64,000 nucleotides of DNA from Arthrobacter sp. Soil762 (GCF_001428335.1 NZ_LMSG01000001.1:310841-374840); one strand, 5' to 3'; shown: positions 13,053-21,896, counted from the first letter of the stretch. Program-made: numbers and translations. Notes: generated from the letters alone by a model not told the origin.

Positions 13053-13056
13053 GGCT
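13051..13056 (+). promoter_or_regulatory. prsW -10 hexamer (leaderless arrangement)
   Basis: TAGGCT ends exactly six bases before the prsW ATG, which places transcription start at or next to the A of the start codon. A TTACCA -35-like hexamer lies 17 bases upstream. No Shine-Dalgarno is present. Confidence 0.5.
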
Positions 13057-13062
13057 TCCAGT

Positions 13063-14325
13063 ATGTCCATGCACCCTCATCCTCCGGGTTCCGGCCAGGC
13101 CGGCGGACCGGCCGGTCCACAGGATCCCTTCCCCACGCAGGCCAACCCCAGCTGGATGGGCCGGGTTGAACCGGAGTACTACCGGCCCGCACCCGGAACC
13201 AACGCAGCTCGGTTGCCGCCCCTGGGGCCTCCGCCGGCAAGTCTGGCGGGCAGGCGGCCCAACGGCCTTCTGGCACTCACGGTGGGAGGCGCCGCCCTCG
13301 TCTTCCTCAGCCTGTTCCTGGTGGTCCCGTTCCTGCTGGCCAACACCGGCGTGGGCGGGTTTCTGGTGGGGTTTGTGCTGTCCCTGATTCCGCTGTCCGC
13401 GGTGCTCCTGGCTGTCTACCTGATCGACCGGTGGGAACCGGAACCCAAGCGGCTCCTGTTCTTCGCGTTTACCTGGGGCGCTGCGGTGTCCATCGCGGTC
13501 ACGCTGCTCATCCAGCCGTTCTTCGCCCTGACCTTCCAGTTCAGCGACGTGGCTGACTTCCGGACGTTCATGGCCACTGTCCAGGCGCCCGTGGTGGAGG
13601 AGTTCGCCAAGTCCCTGGGCCTGCTGCTGATCCTGCTGCTGGCGCGCAAACACTTCGACGGGCCGGTGGACGGTGTGGTGTTCGCCTTCACCATCGCCGG
13701 CGGTTTCGCGTTCACCGAAAACATCCTCTACTTTGGCCGGGCCATCGCCGAATCCGCCAACCCTGGAACGGACCTGGCCCAGGTCTTCCTGCTCCGCGGG
13801 GTGATGTCGCCCTTCGCGCATGCCATATTCACCGGAACCACCGGACTCATCATGGGTTTCGCCGCCCGCCGCTGGCACTCCGGGGCCTCGGTGCTGGCCT
13901 TTGTCATCGGACTGATCCCGGCCATGCTGCTGCACAACCGATGGAACAGCATGGGCGCGGGGTTCCTGGCGGAGTACATCCTGATCCAGGTGCCCATCTT
14001 TGTGCTGGCCGTTATGGGGATCATCCTGCTCCGCGTCGCAGAAAACCGGCTCACCCGCCAACGGTTGATGGAATACTCCGCGGCTGGCTGGTTCAGCCCC
14101 GCCGAGGTGGAACTGCTGGCCACCCCGCGCGGCCGGCGGACCGCCCTGCAGTGGGCGTCCGGCTACCACCGCCGCCCGCAGATGAAGGCGTTCCTCCACG
14201 CTGCCACCCAGCTCGCCTTCATCCGGCAGCGCATCCTCAGCGGCCGCGACGTCCGGCTTCACCAGCTGGAGGAGCAGCAGCAGCTGCAGCGGATTCTGTC
14301 CCTGCGCGCCGCCGTCGCGGGCTGA
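13063..14325 (+). CDS. PrsW-family intramembrane metalloprotease
   Basis: Multi-pass membrane protein of 420 residues with a Pro/Gly-rich cytoplasmic N-terminus (1-65) and about eight hydrophobic segments (68-320). The PrsW motifs are visible: DRWEPEPK (122-129), EEFAK (179-183), FAFTEN (215-220) and a conserved His at 253 in SPFAHAIFTG. PrsW cleaves an anti-sigma factor in Bacillus; the target here is unknown because no anti-sigma gene is adjacent. It is divergent from the pyr operon. Its 3' end overlaps the convergent isomerase gene by 89 bases. Confidence 0.88.
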   Translation: MSMHPHPPGSGQAGGPAGPQDPFPTQANPSWMGRVEPEYYRPAPGTNAARLPPLGPPPASLAGRRPNGLLALTVGGAALVFLSLFLVVPFLLANTGVGGFLVGFVLSLIPLSAVLLAVYLIDRWEPEPKRLLFFAFTWGAAVSIAVTLLIQPFFALTFQFSDVADFRTFMATVQAPVVEEFAKSLGLLLILLLARKHFDGPVDGVVFAFTIAGGFAFTENILYFGRAIAESANPGTDLAQVFLLRGVMSPFAHAIFTGTTGLIMGFAARRWHSGASVLAFVIGLIPAMLLHNRWNSMGAGFLAEYILIQVPIFVLAVMGIILLRVAENRLTRQRLMEYSAAGWFSPAEVELLATPRGRRTALQWASGYHRRPQMKAFLHAATQLAFIRQRILSGRDVRLHQLEEQQQLQRILSLRAAVAG

Positions 14326-15196
14326 CTCGGGCGCCGTTCGGTTCCTCCGGCCAGGTTCCCCGGCGAGCCTCCTGCAAAGCCGTCATTGACAGTGCCTCAT
14401 CAAGGACTTTGCCGAAGTTCGCCGCATCGTGGGCGAACCGGCCCAGGAAGAGCCCGGAGACGCCGTCGAGCACGGGCAGCAGCCCTGGCTTTGCCGCCCC
14501 CCCATAGATGACCGGCAGCTCCCCCAACGCGCTGCCTGCCTCTTGAGAATGTGCAGCCAGCAGCGTTCGCAGTGAACGCACGACGGCGGCGACGTAGCCT
14601 GCGTCGGCGGGCTCCGCTGCGCCAATGGCCCAGACCGGTTCGTAGGCGATCACGAGCCGGGATGCCAAGGCCCAGTCACCGCCGACCGCCTCGTCGATCT
14701 GCTGATGGACAAACGCAGCCGCTCCGTCGGCTCCGGTTCCGCTTTTTTCTTTGCGTGTTTCCTCGCCCACGCACAGCAGCGGCGTGATGCCGGCGCGGTC
14801 CGCTGCCCTGACCTTCCGAGCGATCATGGTGTTGTCCTCGCCGAAGTGCCGCCGCCGTTCGGCGTGGCCGATCTCCACGAGGCTTACCCCAAGCTCGGCC
14901 AGAAGCGACGGCGACACCTCACCTGTCCACGGGCCGTCCGCCCAGCCGCAGTTCTGGGCCCCAAGCAGAAGCGGTGATCCTGAGATGACGCCGCCGACGG
15001 CCGGAAGGACCGGGAAGGAAGGGATCACAAACGGGACCACCCGCCCGGCCGCAAGGGCCGGACGGGAGTCCACTTCATGCTGTATGCGGGCGAGCCAGTC
15101 CAGGCAGTCCCGGTATCCCATGTACATCTTGGTGCTGACGCCGATGTAGAGGATATCCGGTGTGCCGCTTTGGTCAGCGCTGCTGCAGTCAGTCAT
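14237..15196 (-). CDS. Triosephosphate-isomerase-like sugar-phosphate isomerase (LerI/EryH type)
   Basis: TIM-barrel protein of 319 residues with the triosephosphate isomerase active site: Lys23 in STKMYMGY, His111 in VEIGHAERR and Glu186 in AYEPVWAIG. Paralogs in erythritol and threitol loci (LerI, EryH) interconvert L-erythrulose 1-phosphate and D-erythrulose 4-phosphate, and the operon context fits that better than glycolysis. The last about 30 residues are an Arg/Ala/Pro-rich tail encoded antisense to the end of prsW, beyond the barrel. It is the final gene of the GntR-controlled operon, 9 bases after the transporter. Confidence 0.85.
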   Translation of the reverse strand: MTDCSSADQSGTPDILYIGVSTKMYMGYRDCLDWLARIQHEVDSRPALAAGRVVPFVIPSFPVLPAVGGVISGSPLLLGAQNCGWADGPWTGEVSPSLLAELGVSLVEIGHAERRRHFGEDNTMIARKVRAADRAGITPLLCVGEETRKEKSGTGADGAAAFVHQQIDEAVGGDWALASRLVIAYEPVWAIGAAEPADAGYVAAVVRSLRTLLAAHSQEAGSALGELPVIYGGAAKPGLLPVLDGVSGLFLGRFAHDAANFGKVLDEALSMTALQEARRGTWPEEPNGARVSPRRRRAGTESAAAAAAPPAGEAGRRGR

Positions 15197-15205
15197 GGTG
15201 TCCGG

Positions 15206-16564
15206 TCACTTGTTGTCGAGCAGATCGTCGGCCTTGTTGCGGAACCTCTTGGTGGCGTACATCATGATGGCCGCCACGAACGGAAGCACGCCCAGGGCGT
15301 ACACACCCATGGTGCCCGTATCCGATGCGGTGACCTGGTTGACCGTGGTCCGCAGGATGGGGGCCACGAAACCGCCCAGGTTACCCAGCGAGTTGATCAG
15401 GCCGATGCCCGCAGCGGCCGCCGTTCCGGTGAGGAACGCCGTCGGGTAGGACCACGCGATGGGACCGATCGAGAGGAAGCTGCACACCGCCAGGGTGATG
15501 AAGATGATGCCCAGCGCCGGGAGGTGATTGGAGCCCGCCCAGGCGGAGCCGAAGATGCACAGGCCGGTGGAGATGAACAGGCCCGTGCCCCAAACGCGGC
15601 GGCGGACGATGGTGTTGGCCGCCTTGCCGATGAAGTAGCACGCGAAGATGCCGAAGAACCATGGGATGGCCGCCAGCAGGCCCACTTCGATGCCCACCTT
15701 CTGCCCGGTGAGCTGTGCCACCTGCTGCGGCAGGTAGAACGTCACGCCGTAAACGGCGATCTGGAGGCAGAAGTAGATGGCGGTGAAGTACCAGACCTTG
15801 CGGTTCTTCATGGCGGCGAGGACACCGCGCGGGCCGTCCTTTTCCTTGACCCCGTCTTCGAGGGCCATAACGTCCAGAAGCGCCTTCTTCTCGTCCTTGT
15901 CCAGGAATTTCGCGTCCTGCGGGGAGTTGATGAGGAAGAAGTACGCCGCAATACCGGCGAGTACCGCCAGCATGCCTTCAACGAAGAACATGACCTGCCA
16001 GCCGGCAACGCCGGGAACCTGGTCACCAATGTTGATGAGCCACCCTGACAGCGGGGCGCCCATCATCTGGGAGAACGGCTGGGCCAGGTAGAAGATGGCG
16101 AACATCTTGACGCGGACCTTGTTGGGGAACCAGGCGGCCAGGAACATGATGACGCCCGGGAACAGGCCGGCCTCGGTAACGCCCAGCAGGAAGCGCAGGA
16201 TGATGAAGGACGTCTCGCCCTGGACGAAGGCGAAGCAGGCGGAGACGATGCCCCACGTGATGGCGATGCGGGCCAGCCACACTTTGGCCCCGAACTTGGT
16301 CAGCAGCAGGTTGGAAGGGATCTCGAACAAGGCGTAGCCGATGAAGAAGATACCGGCGCCCAGGGCATAAGCGCCGGCGGTAATGCCCCTGTCCACTTCA
16401 AGTGCTGCCTCGGCGAAGCCCACGTTGGTGCGGTCCAGGAAGGCCACGACGTACAGGATGACGAGCATCGGCATCAGCCGGAAGGAGGCTTTGGAGATCG
16501 CCGATTTGAGGACCGGTGAATCCAGTAATTCCTTGGTGGCGTTTGTTCCAGTGGTGACAGTCAT
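15206..16564 (-). CDS. MFS transporter, anion:cation symporter (ACS) family
   Basis: Membrane transporter of 452 residues with about 12 hydrophobic segments. The ACS-family signatures are clear: LYVVAFLDRTNVGFAEAAL near residue 37 and RFLLGVTEAGLFPGVIMFL near 124. ACS members mostly import organic or sugar acids such as tartrate, galactonate and glucarate, so a carboxylated substrate is likely for this operon. GAGGAG lies 5 bases before the ATG. It follows the small membrane protein gene by 52 bases. Confidence 0.92.
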   Translation of the reverse strand: MTVTTGTNATKELLDSPVLKSAISKASFRLMPMLVILYVVAFLDRTNVGFAEAALEVDRGITAGAYALGAGIFFIGYALFEIPSNLLLTKFGAKVWLARIAITWGIVSACFAFVQGETSFIILRFLLGVTEAGLFPGVIMFLAAWFPNKVRVKMFAIFYLAQPFSQMMGAPLSGWLINIGDQVPGVAGWQVMFFVEGMLAVLAGIAAYFFLINSPQDAKFLDKDEKKALLDVMALEDGVKEKDGPRGVLAAMKNRKVWYFTAIYFCLQIAVYGVTFYLPQQVAQLTGQKVGIEVGLLAAIPWFFGIFACYFIGKAANTIVRRRVWGTGLFISTGLCIFGSAWAGSNHLPALGIIFITLAVCSFLSIGPIAWSYPTAFLTGTAAAAGIGLINSLGNLGGFVAPILRTTVNQVTASDTGTMGVYALGVLPFVAAIMMYATKRFRNKADDLLDNK

Positions 16565-16616
16565 TCAAACTCCTCGTTGAGTAAGCAGGTGAGCAAATCA
16601 GTGGAAGGTGGAGCGA

Positions 16617-16709
16617 TTAGAGCGAGAAGGCGATGAGTATTGCGCCGGCCAGGCAGGCGAACACGCCCACGGCCAGGTAGATTCTGCGTTCCTTGGTCCA
16701 GGAGCCCAT
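16617..16709 (-). CDS. Unannotated 30-residue single-pass membrane protein
   Basis: A short reading frame begins MGSWTKERR and continues with one hydrophobic stretch (about residues 11-30) up to the TAA stop. AGGAAGG lies 6 bases before the ATG, as good as any ribosome site in the operon. It fits neatly into the gap between the SDR gene (11 bases) and the transporter (52 bases). A positively charged N-terminus followed by one membrane helix is typical of small proteins that bind transporters. I do not recognise a family. The partner could be the downstream ACS transporter. Confidence 0.65.
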   Translation of the reverse strand: MGSWTKERRIYLAVGVFACLAGAILIAFSL

Positions 16710-16720
16710 GGTGGTCCTTC

Positions 16721-17488
16721 CTAGTGCATGTAGAGTCCGCCATCCACGTTCAGCGTCTGGCCGGAGATGTATCCGGCGTCCTCGCTGATGAGGAAGGCGA
16801 TGGCTGCTGCGATGTCGCGGGTGGAACCGACGCGGTTGACCACGAGGTCCTTGGTGAGTTCGTCTTTGCGTTCCTGGCTGAGGGTGCCGCCCATGATGTC
16901 CGTGTCGACGGGGCCGGGGGAAATGGCGTTCACCGTGATGTCGTACTCCCCCAGCTCGCGGGCGGTGGCGCGGGTCAGGCCGATGACCCCCGCCTTGGCC
17001 GCGGAGTACGGCGTTTTGGAGAAGGTGCCGCCGCCGCGCTGCGCGGAGACGGAAGAGATGTTAACGATGCGTCCGATCCGGTTCTTCGCCATGGATTCGG
17101 CAACGCGGCGGGTGGCGTAATGGACACCGTTGAGGTTGATGCTCATAACGCGGTCCCATTCAGCGGCGTCCAGTTCAAGATACGGAACAGGTGAGCTGAC
17201 GCCGGCCACGTTGGCCAGTGCGACGACCTGCGGCAGCTCAGCCTCGATCGAGTCGATGGCTGCGCGGACGGAGGCTTCGTCGCCGATGTTGGCGCCGACG
17301 CCGTGGGCCTTCACGCCGTACTGGGCGGCGACTTCCTTGGCGGTGGCCTGGGACTGGGCGTCATCCAGGTCGATGATGCCGATGTTCCAGCCCTGGGCGG
17401 CAAGGTAGCCGGCCGTGGCGCCGCCGATACCGCGTTGGGAGACGGCGCCGGTGATGATGGCGGTGCGTTCAGCCGGGAAAGTGGCCAT
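16721..17488 (-). CDS. SDR-family NAD(P)-dependent oxidoreductase
   Basis: Classical short-chain dehydrogenase of 255 residues. The nucleotide-binding TGAVSQRGIG lies at 13-22, the NNAG-like motif reads NVAG (93-96), and the catalytic set is Ser near 146, Tyr161 and Lys165 (YSAAK). The C-terminus has YISGQTLNVDGG. In related four-carbon polyol loci an SDR oxidises the polyol to erythrulose. Here it could do that or act on an acid or lactone precursor. AAGGAG overlaps the stop of the upstream gene, so the two are probably co-translated. Confidence 0.92.
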   Translation of the reverse strand: MATFPAERTAIITGAVSQRGIGGATAGYLAAQGWNIGIIDLDDAQSQATAKEVAAQYGVKAHGVGANIGDEASVRAAIDSIEAELPQVVALANVAGVSSPVPYLELDAAEWDRVMSINLNGVHYATRRVAESMAKNRIGRIVNISSVSAQRGGGTFSKTPYSAAKAGVIGLTRATARELGEYDITVNAISPGPVDTDIMGGTLSQERKDELTKDLVVNRVGSTRDIAAAIAFLISEDAGYISGQTLNVDGGLYMH

Positions 17489-17499
17489 GGAAATGCTCC

Positions 17500-18468
17500 T
17501 TAGTTGATGGGGGCCGGGCCGAGCTCGTCGATGAGCTTCTGCATGGCCACGTAGGCCCTGTTGCGGTAGGCGATGAGTTCCGGGGTGCGTTCGGCCGGGA
17601 CGTTGAGGAAGCCGGCGCCGGTCTTGGTGCCGAGTTTGCCTGCTTCCACCAGGTCACTCAGGATCCTGGGCGTGGCGAAGCGTTCCGGGAATTCGGTCTG
17701 CAGTGACTTGTAGCAGAAGTTGTAGACGTCCAGGCCGGCCATATCTGCGATCGCAAACGGACCGAAGAACGGCAGGCGGAAGCCGAAGGTGGTGCGGACC
17801 AGGGTGTCCACGTCCTCAGCGGTGGCGATTCCCTGCTCCACGAGCTGCGCGGCCTCGTGGAAGAGGGCGTACTGCAGGCGGTTGAGGACGAATCCGGTGA
17901 CGTCCTTGACCACCGCGGTCTGCTTGTTGGCGGCATGGACCAGGTCCCGGACGGCTCCGATGGTGGCGGCCGACGTGCCGGCATGCGGGATGATTTCCAC
18001 GCCAGGGATGAACGGGGACGGGTTCGAGAAGTGCACGCCGAGGAACCGCTCCGGGTTGGCGACCGGCTCGGACAGTTCCGCGATGGAGATGGTTGACGTG
18101 TTGGAACCGATGATGGCGTCCGGTCGGGCGGCTGCGCTGATCCGTGCCAGCGTCTGGTGCTTGATGGCGATGACTTCGGGTACGGCTTCCTCGATGAAGT
18201 CGGCATCCGCCACGGCTTCCTCGATGTCCTTGGCGGCCCACAGATTCTGCTTGAGGATTTCCGTGGAGCCTGCCGGAAACAGGCCGTCGGCGACGAACTG
18301 GTCCGATTCGGCCAGCAGCCGCTCATAGTTGTTCTGCGCCACCTCGGCGGAGACATCGGCCAGGGCAACCCGGGCTCCGCCCAGTGCCAGGACCTGGGCA
18401 ATACCGCCACCCATGTATCCCGATCCGACGACGGCGATCTTGCGTGCGCTGTTAGGTGTTGTGGTCAT
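17500..18468 (-). CDS. 3-hydroxyacyl-CoA dehydrogenase-fold oxidoreductase
   Basis: Protein of 322 residues with a Rossmann motif GSGYMGGGIA (16-25), the catalytic dyad region EEAVPE (93-98) and LGVHFSNPSP with His146, and a C-terminal 3HCDH domain from about 190. Most relatives act on 3-hydroxyacyl-CoA, but lambda-crystallin-type members oxidise the C3 hydroxyl of L-gulonate. The absence of any other CoA gene and the sugar-type operon favour a sugar-acid 3-dehydrogenase here; that is inference. It starts 2 bases after the RpiB stop. Confidence 0.85.
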   Translation of the reverse strand: MTTTPNSARKIAVVGSGYMGGGIAQVLALGGARVALADVSAEVAQNNYERLLAESDQFVADGLFPAGSTEILKQNLWAAKDIEEAVADADFIEEAVPEVIAIKHQTLARISAAARPDAIIGSNTSTISIAELSEPVANPERFLGVHFSNPSPFIPGVEIIPHAGTSAATIGAVRDLVHAANKQTAVVKDVTGFVLNRLQYALFHEAAQLVEQGIATAEDVDTLVRTTFGFRLPFFGPFAIADMAGLDVYNFCYKSLQTEFPERFATPRILSDLVEAGKLGTKTGAGFLNVPAERTPELIAYRNRAYVAMQKLIDELGPAPIN

Positions 18469-18470
18469 GA

Positions 18471-18953
18471 TCAGACTGCCTTCGTGTATTCGGGCTCATA
18501 GGAGCAGATGGCGTCGACCTTGTCGGCAGACGCTGAACTTTCATCAAAGCGGTACTCGAGCCACTCGCCCACGAGCTTCTTGGCGAGTTCCAGGCCGATG
18601 ACCCGCTGGCCCAGCGTGAGGACCTGTGCATTGTTGCTGAGGACGGATCGCTCTACGGAATAGCTGTCGTGGGCCGTCACCGCGCGGATTCCGCGTACCT
18701 TGTTGGCCGCGATGGCCACACCCAGTCCCGTTCCGCAGATGAGGAGTGCGCGGTCCGCCTCGCCGTCCGCCACTTTGCGGGCGGCTTTGACCGCGACGTG
18801 CGGGTAGGCGGTGGCATCGTTGGCCGCAACCCCGATGTCCAGCACGGAGGCAACGCGGCTGTCTGCCGTGAGCAGCGCCTTCAGGGCTTCCTTGTACTCG
18901 ACGCCGGCCTCATCGTTGCCGATGACGATGCGCCAACCTGCGTGGGTGTTCAT
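18471..18953 (-). CDS. RpiB/LacAB-family sugar-phosphate isomerase
   Basis: Protein of 160 residues. The family motif [19 protein letters not shown] starts at catalytic Cys73, and the phosphate-binding region contains [16 protein letters not shown] (95-110). The N-terminal loop reads [10 protein letters not shown] instead of the common DHAGxxLK. In tetrose pathways this family (DerI, EryI) converts D-erythrulose 4-phosphate to D-erythrose 4-phosphate, which fits the neighbouring kinase and TIM-like isomerase. The ATG overlaps the kinase stop by 4 bases. Confidence 0.88.
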   Translation of the reverse strand: MNTHAGWRIVIGNDEAGVEYKEALKALLTADSRVASVLDIGVAANDATAYPHVAVKAARKVADGEADRALLICGTGLGVAIAANKVRGIRAVTAHDSYSVERSVLSNNAQVLTLGQRVIGLELAKKLVGEWLEYRFDESSASADKVDAICSYEPEYTKAV

Positions 18954-20740
18954 GTTGTTGCTCCTTTTCCGGCCGCGTAAGCCAGTTCAGAATGGACCAG
19001 CCCTGGCTCCGTGAAGTTTGGCTCCGCCAGGCCAGAGTGGATGTATGCGGCAATCCGTTCGGCGATCAGCCCAAAGGAGACCGCGCCGGGGTCGGGGTGC
19101 CCGAGGCTCTTTTCGGCCAGCGGACGGGCGCGGCCCTTGAGCGGGCGCAGTTCCGCCGTTTTCGCAGCCGCCGCCCTGGCAGCGGAGGCGGCAACGGTGA
19201 GGGCCTGGGCCAGGGTGGTGCCGCCGTCGAACTCCCGGAGGAACGCCTCCCGGAAAGGCAGGAGCGCGTCCACCATGGTCTTGTCGCCCGGCTCGGCCTT
19301 GCCGAGCTCAGTGACGGCGCCCACGAATGCGGCCACGGCGGCGATCGCGTCCTCATTGGTGTAGGTTGCCCGGCTGCCCAGGGCAACTCCGGACGCGATG
19401 ACCGCAGATCCCCACAGTGCTCCTGAGGTGCCGCCGGCCCGTTCGCTCCAGGCTTCACCGGCTGCTTCAAGCACGCGTCCCACCGACGCGCCGGACGCTG
19501 CGGCCTGTGCCGCGGCGTCGGAAGCTGCCTCCACGCCGCGGCGCATGCCGAGGCCGTGGTCGCCGTCGCCGGCAATGGCGTCCAGGTTGCCCAGTTCCTC
19601 TTCGTGATCGACGACGACGTCCCGCACTTGGGCGAGCACGGCGGCTGCCAGCCGGCCCAGGTCCGCTGCTGCCGCCGTCGTTTCTTCCACTTCGCCGGCC
19701 ACGGCGTCTTCCGGTCCGGTCAGCTGGCGGCGGGCACGCGGAGCCAGGTTGCCCTTGCGGTAGGCCGGTGAGTCTGCTGGCGCGGCCCAGTAGTGTTCGA
19801 GTTCCTCGTCCAGCCAGAGCAGCGTCAGGGAAAGCCCGGACATGTCCAGGCTCGTGACCAACTCGCCGCATTCCGGTTCCACCACGGTCAGTCCGGCGTT
19901 GACGAGGTGTTTCTCGATCTTGCCGAACAGGAGGAAAAGTTCGTCGTACTTGACGGTACCGAGGCCGTTGACGATGGCCACCACGCGGCTTCCGCGGTGA
20001 TCCGGGGTGTCCGCGAGGAGGCGCGAGACCAGCAGTTCGGCGAGTTCGGACGCCGTGGGCATGGGATGTTCCGAGATGCCCGGTTCCCCGTGGATGCCCA
20101 GGCCCAGGGACATCTGGCCTGCCGGGACGTGGAAGAGCGGTTCGCTGGCGCCGGGCAGGGTGCAGCCGTCGAAGGCCACGCCCAGGGAACGCGTGCGGTC
20201 ATTGGCCTTGATGGCAAGCCGTTCCACCTCGTCCAGGCTCAGGCCCGCCTCGGCGGCGGCACCGGCGATCTTGAACACCGTGAGGTCGCCGGCGATGCCG
20301 CGGCGCTTTCCGATCTGGTCCAGTGGTGCACTGGCGATGTCGTCCGTGACGGTGACCGTGCGGGTCTCGATGCCTTCGGCGTTCAGGCGCAGCTGCGCCT
20401 GGCCGAAGTGCAGGACGTCGCCCGCGTAGTTGCCGTAGCTCAGCAGCACTCCCCCGCCGGCATTTGCCTCTTTGGCCACGCGGTAAATCTGCCCGGCGGC
20501 CGGTGACGCGAACATGTTGCCGCAGGCGGAGGCTGTTGCCAGCCCCGGCCCAACCAGACCGGCGAAGGCCGGGTAGTGGCCGGAGCCGCCGCCGACGACG
20601 AGTGCGACCTGGCCGGCGGGCACCTCAGTCGAGCGGACCACACCGCCGTCCACGCGGGCAACGTATGCGCGGTTGGCAGCGACGAAGCCGTCCAGTGCCT
20701 CATCCGCGAAATCAGCGGGATTGTCAAAGATCTGCGTCAT
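18950..20740 (-). CDS. Dihydroxyacetone/erythrulose kinase, DhaK-DhaL fusion
   Basis: ATP-dependent ketose kinase of 596 residues. The DhaK half (1-330) has [15 protein letters not shown] (50-64) and the substrate-binding His217 in HGEPG. The DhaL half (from about 360) has the Mg-ADP motif GDGDHG (391-396) and GDKTMVDAL. The start reads [11 protein letters not shown] with AGGAAG 6 bases before it; the frame is open further upstream, but that part overlaps the previous gene. In this operon the likely substrate is erythrulose (LerK or DerK role) rather than dihydroxyacetone. Confidence 0.9.
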   Translation of the reverse strand: MTQIFDNPADFADEALDGFVAANRAYVARVDGGVVRSTEVPAGQVALVVGGGSGHYPAFAGLVGPGLATASACGNMFASPAAGQIYRVAKEANAGGGVLLSYGNYAGDVLHFGQAQLRLNAEGIETRTVTVTDDIASAPLDQIGKRRGIAGDLTVFKIAGAAAEAGLSLDEVERLAIKANDRTRSLGVAFDGCTLPGASEPLFHVPAGQMSLGLGIHGEPGISEHPMPTASELAELLVSRLLADTPDHRGSRVVAIVNGLGTVKYDELFLLFGKIEKHLVNAGLTVVEPECGELVTSLDMSGLSLTLLWLDEELEHYWAAPADSPAYRKGNLAPRARRQLTGPEDAVAGEVEETTAAAADLGRLAAAVLAQVRDVVVDHEEELGNLDAIAGDGDHGLGMRRGVEAASDAAAQAAASGASVGRVLEAAGEAWSERAGGTSGALWGSAVIASGVALGSRATYTNEDAIAAVAAFVGAVTELGKAEPGDKTMVDALLPFREAFLREFDGGTTLAQALTVAASAARAAAAKTAELRPLKGRARPLAEKSLGHPDPGAVSFGLIAERIAAYIHSGLAEPNFTEPGLVHSELAYAAGKGATT

Positions 20741-20748
20741 GGCTCTTC

Positions 20749-21750
20749 CTAGACTCCTGCCAGTTCCGCGGCGGGCAGTTGCCGGCCCTGGGCAACCTGG
20801 CTCTGGCCCAGCGCATAGCCATCGGACTTGGGCAGGATGTGGCGGCGCAGGTACTCCTGGTTGCTGGCCGTAACGCTGAGCCCGTCTCCGCCGTAGTGTT
20901 CGGTGCACAGGATGCCCTGGAAGCCTACGGACAGTGCAACCTTGAAGGCTTCGCGGTAGTTGATGAGGCCGCTCTCCATCGGGGCGGGCATGGTGATGTA
21001 ACTGTCCCGCGCCACGTCCTCGTCCCGGATGTAGTTCTTCATGTGCCAGTAGTTCGAGTACGGCATGGTCTTGGCTACCATTTCGCGCCAGTCCTCGATG
21101 GGCCGGTGCAGCCGGATCAGGTTGCCGAGGTCCGGGTTGAGCCCAACATTGGCCAGGCCGATGTCCTGCACCAGCTGTACCGAGGAGTCCGCCGTGCCGA
21201 GGTAGGTATCCTCGTACATCTCCAGGGAGAGCAGGACACCGGCGTCTGCTGCGTGCTGGCCCAGCTCACGGATGCGGGAGACCGCATTGCCCCACACTTC
21301 CTTGTCCCCCACCGGGTCCTTGTAGCCCTCAACGGTCCAGAACCACAGCTGCTTCTGCTGCTCCGGGGTAATGGCTTGGTGCAGTCCGATGGACACTACT
21401 TCGCATCCGAGCTCGGCGGCTGCGTCGATGGTCCGGTGGCTGTAGGCGAGGTTGTCGGCCCAGTCCGTCTGGTGGATCACGCTGCGGCGGATGGCGGAAA
21501 TGACCGGGATCCCGATGCCTACATTCCCTGCGGTCTGCTTGAACTCGGCGAGCCGCTCTTTGCTCAGATCGCCTGGACGGACCCAGCTGTCGGTCAGGTC
21601 AGCGTTGGCGAAGCCGGCTTCCTTGACCTCGGTCAGGACTTCCGCCCAACTGGACGCGTCGGCGTCGTTGATCTGCGTGCCCTTGGCATCAGTTCCCGGA
21701 AACTGCAGCAGTGCTGCGGTGATGGGCCAATTCTCAGCTGTGTAAGCCAC
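20749..21750 (-). CDS. Sugar phosphate isomerase/epimerase-like TIM-barrel protein
   Basis: First enzyme gene of the operon, 333 residues. It belongs to the xylose-isomerase-like TIM-barrel superfamily with plausible metal ligands Glu177 or Glu180 (SLEMYED), Asp207 (GLNPDLGN), His236 (YWHMKNY) and Glu284 (CTEHYGGDG). The superfamily includes epimerases, isomerases and 3-oxo-isoapionate decarboxylase (OiaC), which yields L-erythrulose. A decarboxylase role would connect the dehydrogenase to the erythrulose kinase here, but this is not proven by sequence. GGAG lies 9 bases before the ATG. Confidence 0.8.
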   Translation of the reverse strand: MAYTAENWPITAALLQFPGTDAKGTQINDADASSWAEVLTEVKEAGFANADLTDSWVRPGDLSKERLAEFKQTAGNVGIGIPVISAIRRSVIHQTDWADNLAYSHRTIDAAAELGCEVVSIGLHQAITPEQQKQLWFWTVEGYKDPVGDKEVWGNAVSRIRELGQHAADAGVLLSLEMYEDTYLGTADSSVQLVQDIGLANVGLNPDLGNLIRLHRPIEDWREMVAKTMPYSNYWHMKNYIRDEDVARDSYITMPAPMESGLINYREAFKVALSVGFQGILCTEHYGGDGLSVTASNQEYLRRHILPKSDGYALGQSQVAQGRQLPAAELAGV

Positions 21751-21776
21751 GGTGCTTTACTCCTTCGTAATCCTCT

Positions 21777-21789
21777 TTCCTATAGGATC
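21777..21789. promoter_or_regulatory. GntR operator at the catabolic operon promoter
   Basis: Contains the perfect palindrome TCCTATAGGA (21778-21787), placed 27 bases before the first enzyme's ATG. The same palindrome with the same flanks lies just before gntR. Confidence 0.75.
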
Positions 21790-21812
21790 TACTACCAAAA
21801 AAGAGTTGTCAA
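21786..21812 (-). promoter_or_regulatory. Catabolic operon promoter
   Basis: On the minus strand a perfect TTGACA (21807-21812) is followed after 15 bases by TAGATC (21786-21791), a weak -10. The -10 overlaps the TCCTATAGGA operator, so a bound regulator would block polymerase. Confidence 0.5.
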
Positions 21813-21850
21813 GATCACTTCCCTGAGTGGCCCCGCCCATCCCATCCGGG

Positions 21851-21896
21851 TAGCAGTAAGTGTCGTTTTGAGGGTTCAAAACGACACTTACTGTTA
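21851..21896. terminator. Long inverted repeat downstream of gntR, likely terminator
   Basis: Two 21-base arms (21851-21871 and 21876-21896, one mismatch) separated by GGGT form a strong hairpin 17 bases after the gntR stop. It contains GTAAGTGTCGTTTTG. There is no U-tract. It is AT-richer than its surroundings and might also be a dispersed intergenic repeat. Confidence 0.6.

Noticed and set aside
20741..20908. Upstream extension of the DhaK-DhaL kinase frame
   Set aside because: It overlaps the TIM-barrel gene and lacks family sequence. [11 protein letters not shown] with AGGAAG before it is the start.
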